This document shows, in pieces, positions 45,382 through 53,879 of a stretch of 64,000 bases of DNA. The notes beneath the pieces were generated by a model that saw only the letters and a list, made by a program, of their open reading frames with translations, searched no databases and was not told the origin of the DNA. Within the stretch, counting starts at the first letter, position 1. Each line of letters starts with the position of its first letter. The DNA comes from Acinetobacter brisouioides (GTDB taxonomy: Bacteria; Pseudomonadota; Gammaproteobacteria; Pseudomonadales; Moraxellaceae): the NCBI RefSeq assembly GCF_004331075.1, contig NZ_SJNX01000001.1, positions 62,001 through 126,000 on the forward strand, written 5' to 3'. The translations under genes were made by a program, and so were the position numbers.

Positions 45382-45939
45382 ATGACTTTAAATATAAAAT
45401 ACTTACCAAAATATCACTACCAAGAAAAGCACAGCCTAGATGTTGTGGCATCCCCTGCACAAGCTATGCACGCAATTTTAAACTACCGTACACAAGATGA
45501 CCCATTTTTCCGTTGCGCAATTGCCCTTAGAGAACTGCCTAACCGCTTACTACATAAATCACAGCAACCTAAAGACTATTTCAGTCTGGACAACTTCACC
45601 TTACTTGAACAAAACGGCGATCAGGAAGTTATTTTTGGCTTAGCAGGTCAGTTTTGGAAACTGGACTATGGACAAGCTCCTATTGTAGACAGGGCATCAT
45701 TTTTGGCATTTGATCAGCCTGAGTGCGCGAAACTTGCCTTATATTTCTCGGTTGAACAGCTCGATGAGACACATACCCGCGTTACAACTGAAACACGGGT
45801 ATATTGTGTAGATAAAAAGGCATTATCAAAATTTAGACTATACTGGTATCTGATCCGCCCAGTCAGTGGCCTTATTCGACGTCGGGTTTTGTCACAGATT
45901 CAGAAGAGTGTTTTGAGAGAGTCAATGGATTTGACTTAG
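45382..45939 (+). CDS. SRPBCC-like hypothetical protein
   Basis: This 185-aa protein has no signal peptide and no membrane segment. The layout suggests a START/SRPBCC-type cavity fold: a first strand with HYQEKHSLDVVASPAQAMHA, a middle beta sheet (FTLLEQNGDQEVIFGLAGQF, LALYFSVEQLDETHTRVTTE) and a long C-terminal helix with LIRPVSGLIRRRVLSQIQKS. The ligand is unknown. Its composition is closer to the chromosome than to neighbouring AT-rich phage genes, so it may be a cargo gene. It precedes the 82-aa gene by 28 bp, probably as a pair. Confidence 0.6.
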   Translation: MTLNIKYLPKYHYQEKHSLDVVASPAQAMHAILNYRTQDDPFFRCAIALRELPNRLLHKSQQPKDYFSLDNFTLLEQNGDQEVIFGLAGQFWKLDYGQAPIVDRASFLAFDQPECAKLALYFSVEQLDETHTRVTTETRVYCVDKKALSKFRLYWYLIRPVSGLIRRRVLSQIQKSVLRESMDLT

Positions 45940-45967
45940 TAATAATAAAAAATAGGAGAGAAGATAT

Positions 45968-46216
45968 ATGGATGAAGATTTGTACTCATCTCTAAAAGCA
46001 GAAGTGCATAAAAGAATTTCTCACTTCATCGAAGATGGCTATTCTTTAATTGGAGATATCTTCATGACACTCAATGAAGAGACTGGGGTTGCTGAAGTTG
46101 ATGTTTTTCTTATAAACAAACATAACTCTTCATTACCTTTAGAAAAATATTATCGCTATCAATTACTCATTAATGAAGTGCAGCACTTCTGGGTTTACTT
46201 AGACAATGATGATTAA
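45968..46216 (+). CDS. Small acidic hypothetical protein
   Basis: This 82-aa acidic protein (MDEDLYSSLKAEVHKRISHF) has GGAGAG about eight bases before the ATG. It has no membrane segment, Cys pair or recognised motif. The pattern of strands in VAEVDVFLINKHN and YRYQLLINEVQHFWVYLDND hints at a small alpha-beta domain. Size and charge are compatible with an immunity or inhibitor protein, but no partner supports that. Confidence 0.55.
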   Translation: MDEDLYSSLKAEVHKRISHFIEDGYSLIGDIFMTLNEETGVAEVDVFLINKHNSSLPLEKYYRYQLLINEVQHFWVYLDNDD

Positions 46217-46341
46217 TGTATTCTAATTTTTCATCAAAATTATGATTGAGACTGTAAATTACTTTTTATTATTTTTAAAATTAGTGTTCTAAATTTACAG
46301 TAAACCATTCAAGAAAAATTAGATATATAACTAAAAGAATC

Positions 46342-46371
46342 AAAAAAGGCATGCGATGATTCCACATGCCT
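46342..46371 (-). terminator. Intrinsic terminator after the pilin gene
   Basis: AGGCATG and CATGCCT pair around an 11-base loop, followed on the minus strand by TTTTTTG. It is 34 bp past the pilin stop. Confidence 0.8.
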
Positions 46372-46404
46372 GACTCAATCACTCCCATAGGATCTATCAA
46401 CAAA

Positions 46405-46803
46405 TCATTTTATTGAATTGGGTAGGTATATGTTGTCTACAGTGGTATCTGAATTTAACGCAAGAGTTCCACTAGAGCCAACATCAAAACCTATTACCTT
46501 TGACTTTAGAATAGCTGTAGCATTTGTATTGTTAAATGTATAAGTAATAGTGCAATTCTGTGCTGTACCAGCAACTACGGCCACACCATATGTTCCCGTA
46601 GATGAATCATTATTACAACTATTCTGTGCTATATCTGTTACAACTTGGGGTTTCAAACCACCTGCTAGAACTATAGCTTCGGTTACCTGTGTTCTCACTA
46701 TATAAGTTTGATATGCTAAAAATGCTATAGCAGCTAAAACACCTATTATCGCTACAACTGTAAGTAATTCAATTAAACTAAACCCCTTATGATGAGTATT
46801 CAT
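46405..46803 (-). CDS. Type IV pilin-like protein encoded in the prophage
   Basis: This 132-aa protein has the class III prepilin signal: [20 protein letters not shown], with cleavage expected after KG, a Phe at +1, Glu at +5, and a long hydrophobic helix. The globular part holds two Cys (NSCNND and AQNCTIT) that could form a small disulfide loop; there is none near the C-terminus as in PilA D-regions. It has its own promoter and terminator, and GGAGA sits before the ATG. No other pilus gene is near. It lies just past the lysis genes, the usual place for lysogenic-conversion genes. It could enter host pili as a minor pilin. Confidence 0.85.
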   Translation of the reverse strand: MNTHHKGFSLIELLTVVAIIGVLAAIAFLAYQTYIVRTQVTEAIVLAGGLKPQVVTDIAQNSCNNDSSTGTYGVAVVAGTAQNCTITYTFNNTNATAILKSKVIGFDVGSSGTLALNSDTTVDNIYLPNSIK

Positions 46804-46882
46804 AAGTATTTCTCCAAATTCAGGGTATATTAGATTTATTGTGTTTAAGTAAAATTTATGACTATATTCTTCATACTTAAAA

Positions 46883-46911
46883 AATATATAAAATGTTTAA
46901 TTTTTAATCAA
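46883..46911 (-). promoter_or_regulatory. Probable sigma-70 promoter of the pilin gene
   Basis: On the minus strand TTGATT (46906-46911) and TATATT (46883-46888) are separated by exactly 17 bases, 79 bp before the pilin start. Together with the terminator at 46342-46371 this makes the gene an independent unit. Confidence 0.55.
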
Positions 46912-46953
46912 TTTATTTTTTGAATTAATATGTACACTGTTATCTGTTAACAA

Positions 46954-46980
46954 ATAAAAAAACCATCATGTAGATGGCTT
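46954..46980 (-). terminator. Intrinsic terminator of the lysis operon
   Basis: On the minus strand GCCATC and GATGGT pair around TACAT, followed by seven T. It overlaps the last codons of the Rz gene. Confidence 0.7.
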
Positions 46981-47556
46981 CACCCCACTTTCTACTACAT
47001 CCCACGCCTGACTTAATCGCTCCGCATCAATTGCGTGTCCGTCAGCTTTTTCTGCCATTGTTCGATATTCTGCTGTGCATACTTCGAGTAACTCTCCGTT
47101 GGCAATGGTGTAATCAATGATGGTTTGCTTGGAAGCTGTGGACAGATGTTGGTTGGCACGACTGATCTGCTCTGACAGCCCGCGATTAGCCAACTGAGCA
47201 GCACTAGCGGCAGCAACCGCATCTTGTATTTTTTTACCCGCATCTTGTTCTACCTTTAAAAGTTGTTCAGCCCATGTTTTTTCTTGGGTGATTGCAGCGG
47301 TTTTGGCTTTTTCATTGGCTTCTTTTTGTCTGGCTTTGTACTCATCAAAGTCAGCTTGTACTTTGTTTACTTTTGCCGTGCATTGAGCATCAGCTTTGTT
47401 CAGATCATTTGCCAGACTGTTAGCTTGCCAAGTCTGGAATAAGCCATAAAGCACAAGGACAATGATCAATGACCACCGTTTATGTGCCAGTACCCACTGA
47501 AAACAGGCACAAAAAAAACGCCATAAGGCGCGGAGGATTGCAAGGGCTGTCATCAT
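46966..47556 (-). CDS. Rz-like i-spanin (inner-membrane lysis protein)
   Basis: With the start at 47556 (MMTALAILRALWRFFCACFQ) the protein is 196 aa. GGGAG lies eight bases upstream and the ATG overlaps the endolysin stop as ATGA. One membrane segment (SLIIVLVLYGLFQTWQA) is followed by a long periplasmic coiled coil (VNKVQADFDEYKARQKEANE, KAKTAAITQEKTWAEQLLKV), as in Rz proteins. It pairs with the lipoprotein encoded inside it to fuse inner and outer membranes at lysis. It is longer than lambda Rz (153 aa). Confidence 0.82.
   Translation of the reverse strand: MMTALAILRALWRFFCACFQWVLAHKRWSLIIVLVLYGLFQTWQANSLANDLNKADAQCTAKVNKVQADFDEYKARQKEANEKAKTAAITQEKTWAEQLLKVEQDAGKKIQDAVAAASAAQLANRGLSEQISRANQHLSTASKQTIIDYTIANGELLEVCTAEYRTMAEKADGHAIDAERLSQAWDVVESGVKPST
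47013..47243 (-). CDS. Rz1-like o-spanin lipoprotein nested inside Rz
   Basis: This 76-aa protein lies entirely within the Rz gene in another frame. A short basic start and hydrophobic run end in the lipobox LIAGC (MRLLPLVLLSWLIAGCQSRS), giving an outer-membrane lipoprotein. The mature part is proline-rich (CPQLPSKPSLITPLPTE), a feature of Rz1 proteins. An internal ATG seven codons in would give a shorter signal peptide. AGG of AAAGGTAGAACAAG may serve the first ATG. Embedded Rz1 genes are known in lambda-type phages. Confidence 0.85.
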   Translation of the reverse strand: MRVKKYKMRLLPLVLLSWLIAGCQSRSVVPTNICPQLPSKPSLITPLPTESYSKYAQQNIEQWQKKLTDTQLMRSD

Positions 47557-48095
47557 AGGTTTGCTCCCATACACTTGTCATAGCGTTCCACTTGTCGCAG
47601 ATACACGCCATAGCAGTTATTGCTACGAATAGAGCAGTCATGCCCTGCGGCATACTTGTATTTCAGTAAGGACTGACATGCCTGTGTGTATTGCCTCGCT
47701 TTTAGGTTCTTCAGCATGGATGACTTAGACCAGGTACTTTGCCCGAACTGATATGAGAAGTCGGCATACAGGTCATACTCATCTTGCGACAGCTTGATGC
47801 CATTTAATGACTTATTGAACACCGGTGCGTCTTTGGCGTAGTGTGCCTTGAGGTATTCAAGCCCCTGCTTTTTAGATACAGGCGGATCGGTCATTTTGAC
47901 CTTGCGACCGTCAGGGTGGATGGTGTTGCCAAAAGCAATGGTCGGCACGCCACCGATGTCTTTATACGGTACTGAACGAAAGCCCTCTTTCGATCCCGTG
48001 TACGCTACGCCAGGATCACTAATCCCATCAATAAAAAAGCCGCCAATTGCGGCGGCTAAAGTTCCAATGACGTAGTATTTAGTCTTGTTCGACAT
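47553..48095 (-). CDS. GH24 endolysin with N-terminal signal-anchor
   Basis: With the ATG at 48095 the protein is 180 aa; AAGGAAAA lies about nine bases upstream. The N-terminal YYVIGTLAAAIGGFFIDGI is a weakly hydrophobic, Gly/Ala-rich segment of SAR type. The catalytic triad spacing E-x8-D-x5-T is present in KEGFRSVPYKDIGGVPTIAF. Further GH24 features are ALSDEYDLYADFSYQFG-like LSQDEYDLYADFSYQFGQST and the C-terminal QVERYDKCM. It cleaves peptidoglycan after release from the membrane. It overlaps both the holin end and the Rz start, so the lysis genes are co-translated. Confidence 0.88.
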   Translation of the reverse strand: MSNKTKYYVIGTLAAAIGGFFIDGISDPGVAYTGSKEGFRSVPYKDIGGVPTIAFGNTIHPDGRKVKMTDPPVSKKQGLEYLKAHYAKDAPVFNKSLNGIKLSQDEYDLYADFSYQFGQSTWSKSSMLKNLKARQYTQACQSLLKYKYAAGHDCSIRSNNCYGVYLRQVERYDKCMGANL

Positions 48096-48336
48096 CACAT
48101 TTTTCCTTTTTTAAAGATTCGAGATAGGCTTTGTGTTCAATCGCATCACGTTTGTCTTTCTTGCGGGCAAAGTGCCAATTCATCACCAAGCCCCCTGCAC
48201 CAATCAACACACTGATCCAGAAACCCAAATCCAGTGATGCCAACCACGATGACAATGCGCCAATACTTCCGCCATACATCGCAGTTTTACTGGCGAGTAA
48301 CGTTGAAGCGGTGTTATCGAATGTTTGATCTGCCAT
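48079..48336 (-). CDS. Phage holin, class II-like
   Basis: This 85-aa protein (MADQTFDNTASTLLASKTAM) has GGGGGA five bases before the ATG. Two hydrophobic segments (MYGGSIGALSSWLASLDL and FWISVLIGAGGLVMNWHF) are followed by a strongly charged tail (ARKKDKRDAIEHKAYLESLK), the pattern of small class II holins of the S21/HP1 kind. It triggers membrane permeabilisation or depolarises the membrane so that the SAR endolysin is activated. First gene of the lysis set. Confidence 0.82.
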   Translation of the reverse strand: MADQTFDNTASTLLASKTAMYGGSIGALSSWLASLDLGFWISVLIGAGGLVMNWHFARKKDKRDAIEHKAYLESLKKEKCDVEQD

Positions 48337-48356
48337 AGTTCCCCCAATTTTTGGCA

Positions 48357-48380
48357 ATAAAAAAGCACCCTATTCGGTGC
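48357..48380 (-). terminator. Small terminator-like hairpin between tail and lysis modules
   Basis: GCACC and GGTGC pair around a six-base loop, followed by TTTTTT on the minus strand. It follows the 56-aa gene and precedes the holin gene. Confidence 0.6.
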
Positions 48381-48399
48381 AATCCAATTCAATATGCTT

Positions 48400-48570
48400 T
48401 TAGCTTTCTGTGATTTCCTGAACGCCTAAATCATCACTGCGAATGGCATCATCGGGCAGATCAGCCTGCTGTAATTCTTCGCCATATTTCATGGCTTCCT
48501 CTTGTGAATTGGCTTCAATTTCTCGTTCAATACGGTAAATGCGGTGGGTAATCACTTTGTATTTCATCAT
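48400..48570 (-). CDS. Small phage protein, 56 aa
   Basis: This short frame begins MMKYKVITHRIYRIEREIEA and ends EITES. AGGAC lies just before the ATG. The composition is strongly acidic, with SQEEAMKYGEELQQADLPDD suggesting a helix and a strand. It is in line with and 11 bp after the TipJ gene on the same strand, so it is probably co-transcribed with the tail module. Function unknown. Confidence 0.65.
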   Translation of the reverse strand: MMKYKVITHRIYRIEREIEANSQEEAMKYGEELQQADLPDDAIRSDDLGVQEITES

Positions 48571-48581
48571 TTAGTCCTGTG

Positions 48582-51074
48582 TTATGGATTCATAAAGTCT
48601 TGATCGTTGTTGTAATACAGATCGGTATAATTAATCGCAGTGATTGTGCCCTCACTGGATTTTTCAGTGACTAGGAACAAATCCCGCTTTGCTCCCGTAT
48701 CACGGGTGATGATGTACTGGGTACAACTTAGATTGCCGTCATATTCCAAAATCAGGTTGGCCGTGGGTGCGCGTGTCAGCAACACTTCATGCTGATCATC
48801 GCCCTGCGTGACTGCGATTACATCCACGGATTTATTGGGCAGTTGCAGGTGAATGACATAGTTGTGCCCTGCCTCTAGTTCACAACTTTGCGAGAGCTGA
48901 AGATATAAACCGTCCTGATCCAGTACCGCCCCTGAGCTGATCACCTGCTGTTTGGTGTCATCGGCCACCAGTAGCAGATCGTTGCGGGTGACCAGATCAG
49001 CTTCGTGGTAGGTCTGAAACTCCACTGCCCGCCGCTGATACAGCAATTTGTTATAGGCGCGATGTGCCAGCAAGTAGGCTTGCTGTCGGTTGGTCACGCC
49101 TTTGACATCAATTTTTTGAGGGTTAATCACATCATCATTGGGCAGTTTGATCTCGCTTTCAGACCAACTGTCATCTGGATCAATCCACGTCAATTGAATG
49201 CCATCATAGTCTTTATTTACTCCAAAACTACTGGTGCGCTTTTCTGACTGCGGAACTTTGTTGCGATGGTTAAACAGTAAAGTTGGAATCGCTTGCGGTC
49301 GTTCAAAGGCAAAGTACACGATGTTAGATTCACGACGCGCATCACAGAACAGTACCGATGCCATTACAGCCAGTGTTTCTTCATAGGACATCTTGGCATC
49401 GTCAAAGGTGTAGTTAAACTCGATGGCTGTGCCAAAATACTGCTTTATTTCAGCAGCCGTGGCATAGAGACTGGCAACATCTAACATGTCTATTGAACGT
49501 CTACCAATCTGAGGATCTGTTGTTAATTCACATATCATATCTGCAAAGTTGTGACTTGCTACACGTGTTGCAGATCGCTCGCCTGTCGCATAGCTGTAGA
49601 GCTTACGGGTGGCGATACAATTGATCTGACGGTCTTTTACAGATAAAGCACCATCTGTTGCAACTGTTCGGGTGCGTACAATCGTCACATTTCCAAAATG
49701 ATCAATTTCAGAATCACACATTCCATAGACTGATTTAATCTTACAGGCATCTTGTGTCTTACCTGCCTGTGTTGCTGTAGTCCGACTTAGGCGAAAGCGA
49801 AAAGATCCAGCAACGGGTAAATCCACATAAACTGTTCTTCCAAACTGGGATTTGCTTTTTGCTTGAATATATTGATGAATTGATGTTACAGATCCAATTG
49901 GATCTCCTGAACTATTGATGGACTGAACTTCAATAGTTACCGTCATTCCTTCATCCCAGACGCCACCTTTGGAATCCTGATAGTACAATCCATTTGGAAA
50001 AAAGAAGTTAAAAACAGCCTGCCTTGCATTAGGCATATCAAAGTTAAACCATCCCACATACTTGGAACTTACAATATCAAATCGAATTTCTGGTGATTGC
50101 CCTTGTGTACTATGATTGGGTAATGCTTCAATTTTCTCCCAGTCCTCATTAATAGCTGCTGGGTTAGTCAGCGCAATCGTATTGGTATTTAAACTAGTAA
50201 TGGTATATGTATCATCCAGTGCGATCAGCGCTCCTTGACCATCCTGATAATCTGCGCCACTTAATGAGATTCGATCTGATGCAACAAAGTATTGGGTAAA
50301 ATCAACATTTGCAGATTTGATAAGATTAGGGCTTTCAAACCAGATATCACTACTTTCTAAAACTGCGGTATTGGGTTGCTCTATGGTCTGGCCATTAATT
50401 GATGCCGATTTTTTTACGTACTTAGGATATTCTAAAAAAGTATCCCCAATCTGATAAGCAGGCGTCCCTATAATTGACGTATATGGATCATAAAAACTGG
50501 CAGATGCTCCCGCAATACTCGCCACAGCAGTATCACCATCCTGTACATCAGTGATTTTATAATAACCACGCCCCAGACACATCAGGCATTCTTCAATTTC
50601 AATACCATCACTATTGTAAATAGAATAAGGTGGTGAAATGAGATCTGGAATGGCTTTCACTGTACCAAAAATATCAGCAACCCGTGCTCCCAACCGTTGT
50701 TTATTGCTACGGTTAGACAGATCATTATTACTTGAGCCTTGTTCTGCTGCTGATGGGGTTTTCATGGTTAAGGCGGTGTACAGCGAATAGGCTGCCATGA
50801 TCGCAACCACCGCATAATACACATACGGTAGAATTGCCGCCCCCGCATGACAGACCACATCAAACTGATCATCAGGATCAGCATTCAGTAAAGCTACAGC
50901 GGTGGCTTTATCGTGCGGGGTGACATCATTTTCAGCACAAGGATTGCCCTTATAGATTCGGGCCTGTGGATACTGAGCTTTGATCATCAGGAAGGCACGC
51001 AGAACGTTGTCCGTATGCTCGATGGTGACTTTGGATGCATCCAGTGGATTTTCAAAGATTCTGAACATGCTCAT
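48582..51074 (-). CDS. Tail-tip host specificity protein, TipJ/gpJ-like
   Basis: This 830-aa protein is the last large tail gene. It has an N-terminal part with a hydrophobic segment (AAILPYVYYAVVAIMAAYSL), as in TipJ proteins that combine gpI-like and gpJ-like regions, then RLGARVADIFGTVKAIPDLI, ECLMCLGRGYYKITDVQDGD, a beta-rich middle, and a phage-tail-like domain with FGVNKDYDGIQLTWIDPDDS and VTNRQQAYLLAHRAYNKLLY. It forms the tail tip that contacts the host. It is shorter than lambda J (1132 aa), lacking long C-terminal fibronectin repeats, so receptor binding may depend on a separate fibre. It overlaps the NlpC gene by 23 bases. Confidence 0.82.
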   Translation of the reverse strand: MSMFRIFENPLDASKVTIEHTDNVLRAFLMIKAQYPQARIYKGNPCAENDVTPHDKATAVALLNADPDDQFDVVCHAGAAILPYVYYAVVAIMAAYSLYTALTMKTPSAAEQGSSNNDLSNRSNKQRLGARVADIFGTVKAIPDLISPPYSIYNSDGIEIEECLMCLGRGYYKITDVQDGDTAVASIAGASASFYDPYTSIIGTPAYQIGDTFLEYPKYVKKSASINGQTIEQPNTAVLESSDIWFESPNLIKSANVDFTQYFVASDRISLSGADYQDGQGALIALDDTYTITSLNTNTIALTNPAAINEDWEKIEALPNHSTQGQSPEIRFDIVSSKYVGWFNFDMPNARQAVFNFFFPNGLYYQDSKGGVWDEGMTVTIEVQSINSSGDPIGSVTSIHQYIQAKSKSQFGRTVYVDLPVAGSFRFRLSRTTATQAGKTQDACKIKSVYGMCDSEIDHFGNVTIVRTRTVATDGALSVKDRQINCIATRKLYSYATGERSATRVASHNFADMICELTTDPQIGRRSIDMLDVASLYATAAEIKQYFGTAIEFNYTFDDAKMSYEETLAVMASVLFCDARRESNIVYFAFERPQAIPTLLFNHRNKVPQSEKRTSSFGVNKDYDGIQLTWIDPDDSWSESEIKLPNDDVINPQKIDVKGVTNRQQAYLLAHRAYNKLLYQRRAVEFQTYHEADLVTRNDLLLVADDTKQQVISSGAVLDQDGLYLQLSQSCELEAGHNYVIHLQLPNKSVDVIAVTQGDDQHEVLLTRAPTANLILEYDGNLSCTQYIITRDTGAKRDLFLVTEKSSEGTITAINYTDLYYNNDQDFMNP

Positions 51075-51417
51075 AATATCGAAACCTGAGATAGTGAATG
51101 TTTAACGCTCTTAAACTGACGTACTGCACTCCGCTATCACTGAGATGCAGGACTTTGCCATCATAAAAAAGCCCCACATGGTTATCCCCTGTGAGGCTGG
51201 TCATCAGCACAATACAGCCGTGCTGTGGCTGCTTGAGTCGTTTGTTTTTGATCACGGTTTGCCGTGATGTGGTGATCGCCTGATTCAGTGCGCCTGTTAA
51301 GCCAATAAAGCTGCTGGAATAGTCTTGACCGAAGAGTGACTGTGCCGCATCAATCACAAAATGTACGCAGTGATAACGTAAAACGTCATAATGCTTTTCA
51401 AAGAGTGTGAGATCCAT
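51052..51417 (-). CDS. NlpC/P60-like tail assembly protein (gpK-like)
   Basis: This 121-aa protein has the NlpC/P60 cysteine-peptidase pattern: RYHCVHFVIDAAQSLFGQDY with the catalytic Cys, GCIVLMTSLTGDNHVGLFYD with the His, and KVLHLSDSGVQYVSLRAL. It corresponds to the C-terminal domain of lambda gpK and sits directly before the TipJ gene as in lambda. It may cut peptidoglycan during DNA entry or act in tip assembly. Confidence 0.82.
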   Translation of the reverse strand: MDLTLFEKHYDVLRYHCVHFVIDAAQSLFGQDYSSSFIGLTGALNQAITTSRQTVIKNKRLKQPQHGCIVLMTSLTGDNHVGLFYDGKVLHLSDSGVQYVSLRALNIHYLRFRYYEHVQNL

Positions 51418-51437
51418 TTTTTAAGCTCCAATCAGCC

Positions 51438-51932
51438 TCAATAAAAGCCGATCAGCGTTGGAAAGTTGGCTTTGGTAAACAGCAAACCTGTCCCCACTGC
51501 ATTGAGTTTCGGTGCTTCGGCATTAAAGGTTGTGCACTGATAATCCGAGCTTTGGTCTGTGACTTCGAGGTTATCAATCACCAGGATTGGCGTAGACAGA
51601 TCCAGACTTGAATAGGCCCGATAAGTGACTTGTGGGCGTTCGGTTGAACCCGCATCCAGAATCTGATCAATCAGGTCAGGAACAATATCGCCCAAGTCTC
51701 CAATGGTAATACTCAGACTTTGATCCAGATCATCCGAGCTGCTGCCCTTGTCGATCTGAAGCGGAACGTATTCATAGTTAAAGTAACTGCTGTCATGTCC
51801 GACACTAACCCCATCCGCCATGTTGGTGACATAGCGCAGCGGGTTTTCCCACAGGCTGTGCTTGATCTCGATACATTCGATCAGGTAGGCAGGTTGAGTG
51901 GCAAACAGGTATTCTTCAAGCTGATTGCTCAT
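51438..51932 (-). CDS. DUF1833-type minor tail protein (gpL-like position)
   Basis: With the ATG at 51932 (MSNQLEEYLFATQPAYLIEC) the protein is 164 aa. LIECIEIKHSLWENPLRYVT, YVPLQIDKGSSSDDLDQSLS, ITIGDLGDIVPDLI and VTYRAYSSLDLSTPILVIDN are the pattern of DUF1833 phage proteins, which take the place of gpL at the base of the tail tip. It overlaps the end of the upstream gene by 17 bases. Confidence 0.78.
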   Translation of the reverse strand: MSNQLEEYLFATQPAYLIECIEIKHSLWENPLRYVTNMADGVSVGHDSSYFNYEYVPLQIDKGSSSDDLDQSLSITIGDLGDIVPDLIDQILDAGSTERPQVTYRAYSSLDLSTPILVIDNLEVTDQSSDYQCTTFNAEAPKLNAVGTGLLFTKANFPTLIGFY

Positions 51933-52944
51933 TGCGTGACTCCGCGAGTGTTTGAATGGCCACGTGATCGAGCGCATTGTTTAAAATATGCATTTGAGCC
52001 GTGACCTGAAATATGCGTCCGTTTTTAGTCATGCCAATGCTGTTGGGCACAAAGTGTGCCTTGTAGCGTTGTAATACCCGTGTATCAATCACGGTATCAA
52101 TGGTGAATGGCTTACGCAGATGCTGCCAAACCCGATAGAACGCGGTGAAGTAACTGTAATCATCAGCACTTAAGTTAAAGTTGGTCGTGACCACATTTTC
52201 TAACTGCTCAAAAGTAGCCCGATAATGGTTGTCGGTTAAGCCTTCTGCCTGAATCACACTATTGCCCAATGTCATGGCATAGGAAGCTTGCAACGGGCAG
52301 AGATCCAGATGATTAAAGCGTGCCCCTGCAATATTGCGCGGTTCAATGATGGCCTGGTCATAGTAGATATTGAAACGGTTCACCACGGCTTTCAGGGCAA
52401 AGGCAAAGCGGTAGTTACGGGTCATGCCGATTTGCACTAGGGCTGAGGCTGTGCCTAACTCGTACTCGGTCTGAAAGCGGCCTCGCTGTTGGCGGTAATA
52501 CAAGGTGTCATTGCGAATATAGGCCAAGATCACATCAGCATTGACGGACTGCTCTGCACGATGGTCATCCAGTGCCAGTTGCGGAGTCAGGTGCTCAACA
52601 TCATAGGTTGTTGTGACATAAGCGCTGATAGTGGTGTCATACCACCACAAATAGGCAATGCCATCGGCAACATAAGTCACATAGGGACGCATGGAAAAAC
52701 TAAAGGCAAAGCTCAGTTGGGTGAGATGGGCCACTTCAAGCAATTGATGTGTGATTCCTGCATTGTCGGTTATACAGATCCAGCCATCCTGATAAAAACA
52801 CATCCAGATTTTGACTTGCAGGCCACTGGATGCGTCCTGAATATCCGTACCACCCCACTCATAATCGATCAAGTCATTGACCCGATCAGGCACTAAAAAG
52901 CCAGCGAAGATGCTGGCTGAAGATAAAGTATGATCTGGTAGCAT
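51916..52944 (-). CDS. Phage tail-tip protein with C-terminal domain shared with the 53880-54677 gene
   Basis: The start at 52944 (MLPDHTLSSASIFAGFLVPD) gives 342 aa; AGGA of the preceding stop region (GGATAATCCTC) lies eight bases upstream. The N-terminal two thirds are beta-rich with many Tyr and Thr (YVTYVADGIAYLWWYDTTIS). The C-terminal 130 residues (HLDLCPLQASYAMTLGNSVI, YSYFTAFYRVWQHLRKPFTI, GRIFQVTAQMHI) are similar to the N-terminal domain of the product of 53880-54677. Function not recognised beyond tail position. Confidence 0.7.
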   Translation of the reverse strand: MLPDHTLSSASIFAGFLVPDRVNDLIDYEWGGTDIQDASSGLQVKIWMCFYQDGWICITDNAGITHQLLEVAHLTQLSFAFSFSMRPYVTYVADGIAYLWWYDTTISAYVTTTYDVEHLTPQLALDDHRAEQSVNADVILAYIRNDTLYYRQQRGRFQTEYELGTASALVQIGMTRNYRFAFALKAVVNRFNIYYDQAIIEPRNIAGARFNHLDLCPLQASYAMTLGNSVIQAEGLTDNHYRATFEQLENVVTTNFNLSADDYSYFTAFYRVWQHLRKPFTIDTVIDTRVLQRYKAHFVPNSIGMTKNGRIFQVTAQMHILNNALDHVAIQTLAESRNEQSA

Positions 52945-52949
52945 GAGGA

Positions 52950-53867
52950 TTATCCTATATAGCGGCCCCAACTCATCGTGAACGCATATGTCATGATTTG
53001 AGATGAAGTTTTGGTAATCGTTGGTGAGATTTGGAATTGATAAGATTCTGGATTTGAACCATTTCCATAAGTCATTAAACCAACTGTTTGCAGAAGGAAG
53101 GATTGATGTGTTCCGTTTACATCATTTAAATTAAAAGTTCCGACAACTTGCATGGATGTAGGTGTTGGATAAGTAGCAGATATTGCAGGAGTAGTAATAG
53201 AACCTAATTGTGTAGATGGAGCAGTTGTTACACTTGTACCTTTTACTCCAGAGTATACAGAAAGCTGATATGGAGCTATTTTTGAAAAATCTGCATAAGT
53301 TCCACTAAACCAAGGGATTCCGTTATATGTGTAACTACCAATAACTGCACTATTTTTATCAAGTAAATTAAATGCTCCTGATAGGCTTTGGGTTGGATAA
53401 TTACGAATTTCAGAAACAACATCCAGATACTCATCTGAAAGTACAGTAATCGTTGTTGGATTGCCGTTGGCATCTTTGATCAATGCCCGATTCCATAAAT
53501 TCGCATTGCCCCAACCCAAACCGACTTCACTGACATTTCCAGCAGCAACACCCTGACCAAAACGCCAGGTCACCTTCGCCCAACGATAATAGGGTGATGT
53601 TGTTGTTTGAGTTCCTGTTGTTGTTGCTTGCCTTGTTGTTGTACTGGCTAGAAATGCATTAAGTGCTGTCTGGGTAGCCACAGGTGTGCTATTACCTGTA
53701 CCAACGCAACAACGGTCTATCCATGTTCCGACTGACATACGGTTTAAACCAGTATCTAAAACAAGATTGTGAAACCAATCAGTCTCTCTTGCGATACTGT
53801 CATCACTGGCTTTACGCACAATCAATTTAAATCTAGCACCAACTTTACTATGTGCCTGTAATTGCAT
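52950..53867 (-). CDS. Phage tail protein of unknown function
   Basis: This 305-aa protein begins MQLQAHSKVGARFKLIVRKA, with AGAGGT before the ATG. Sequence such as TDWFHNLVLDTGLNRMSVGT, NVSEVGLGWGNANLWNRALI and GTSVTTAPSTQLGSITTPAI is Gly/Ser/Thr-rich and beta-like, as in tail-tip or fibre attachment proteins. 'FHNLVLDTGLNRM' is seen in several phage structural proteins placed near tail tips. The exact family was not recognised. Confidence 0.68.
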   Translation of the reverse strand: MQLQAHSKVGARFKLIVRKASDDSIARETDWFHNLVLDTGLNRMSVGTWIDRCCVGTGNSTPVATQTALNAFLASTTTRQATTTGTQTTTSPYYRWAKVTWRFGQGVAAGNVSEVGLGWGNANLWNRALIKDANGNPTTITVLSDEYLDVVSEIRNYPTQSLSGAFNLLDKNSAVIGSYTYNGIPWFSGTYADFSKIAPYQLSVYSGVKGTSVTTAPSTQLGSITTPAISATYPTPTSMQVVGTFNLNDVNGTHQSFLLQTVGLMTYGNGSNPESYQFQISPTITKTSSQIMTYAFTMSWGRYIG

Positions 53868-53879
53868 ATTAACCTCTAA

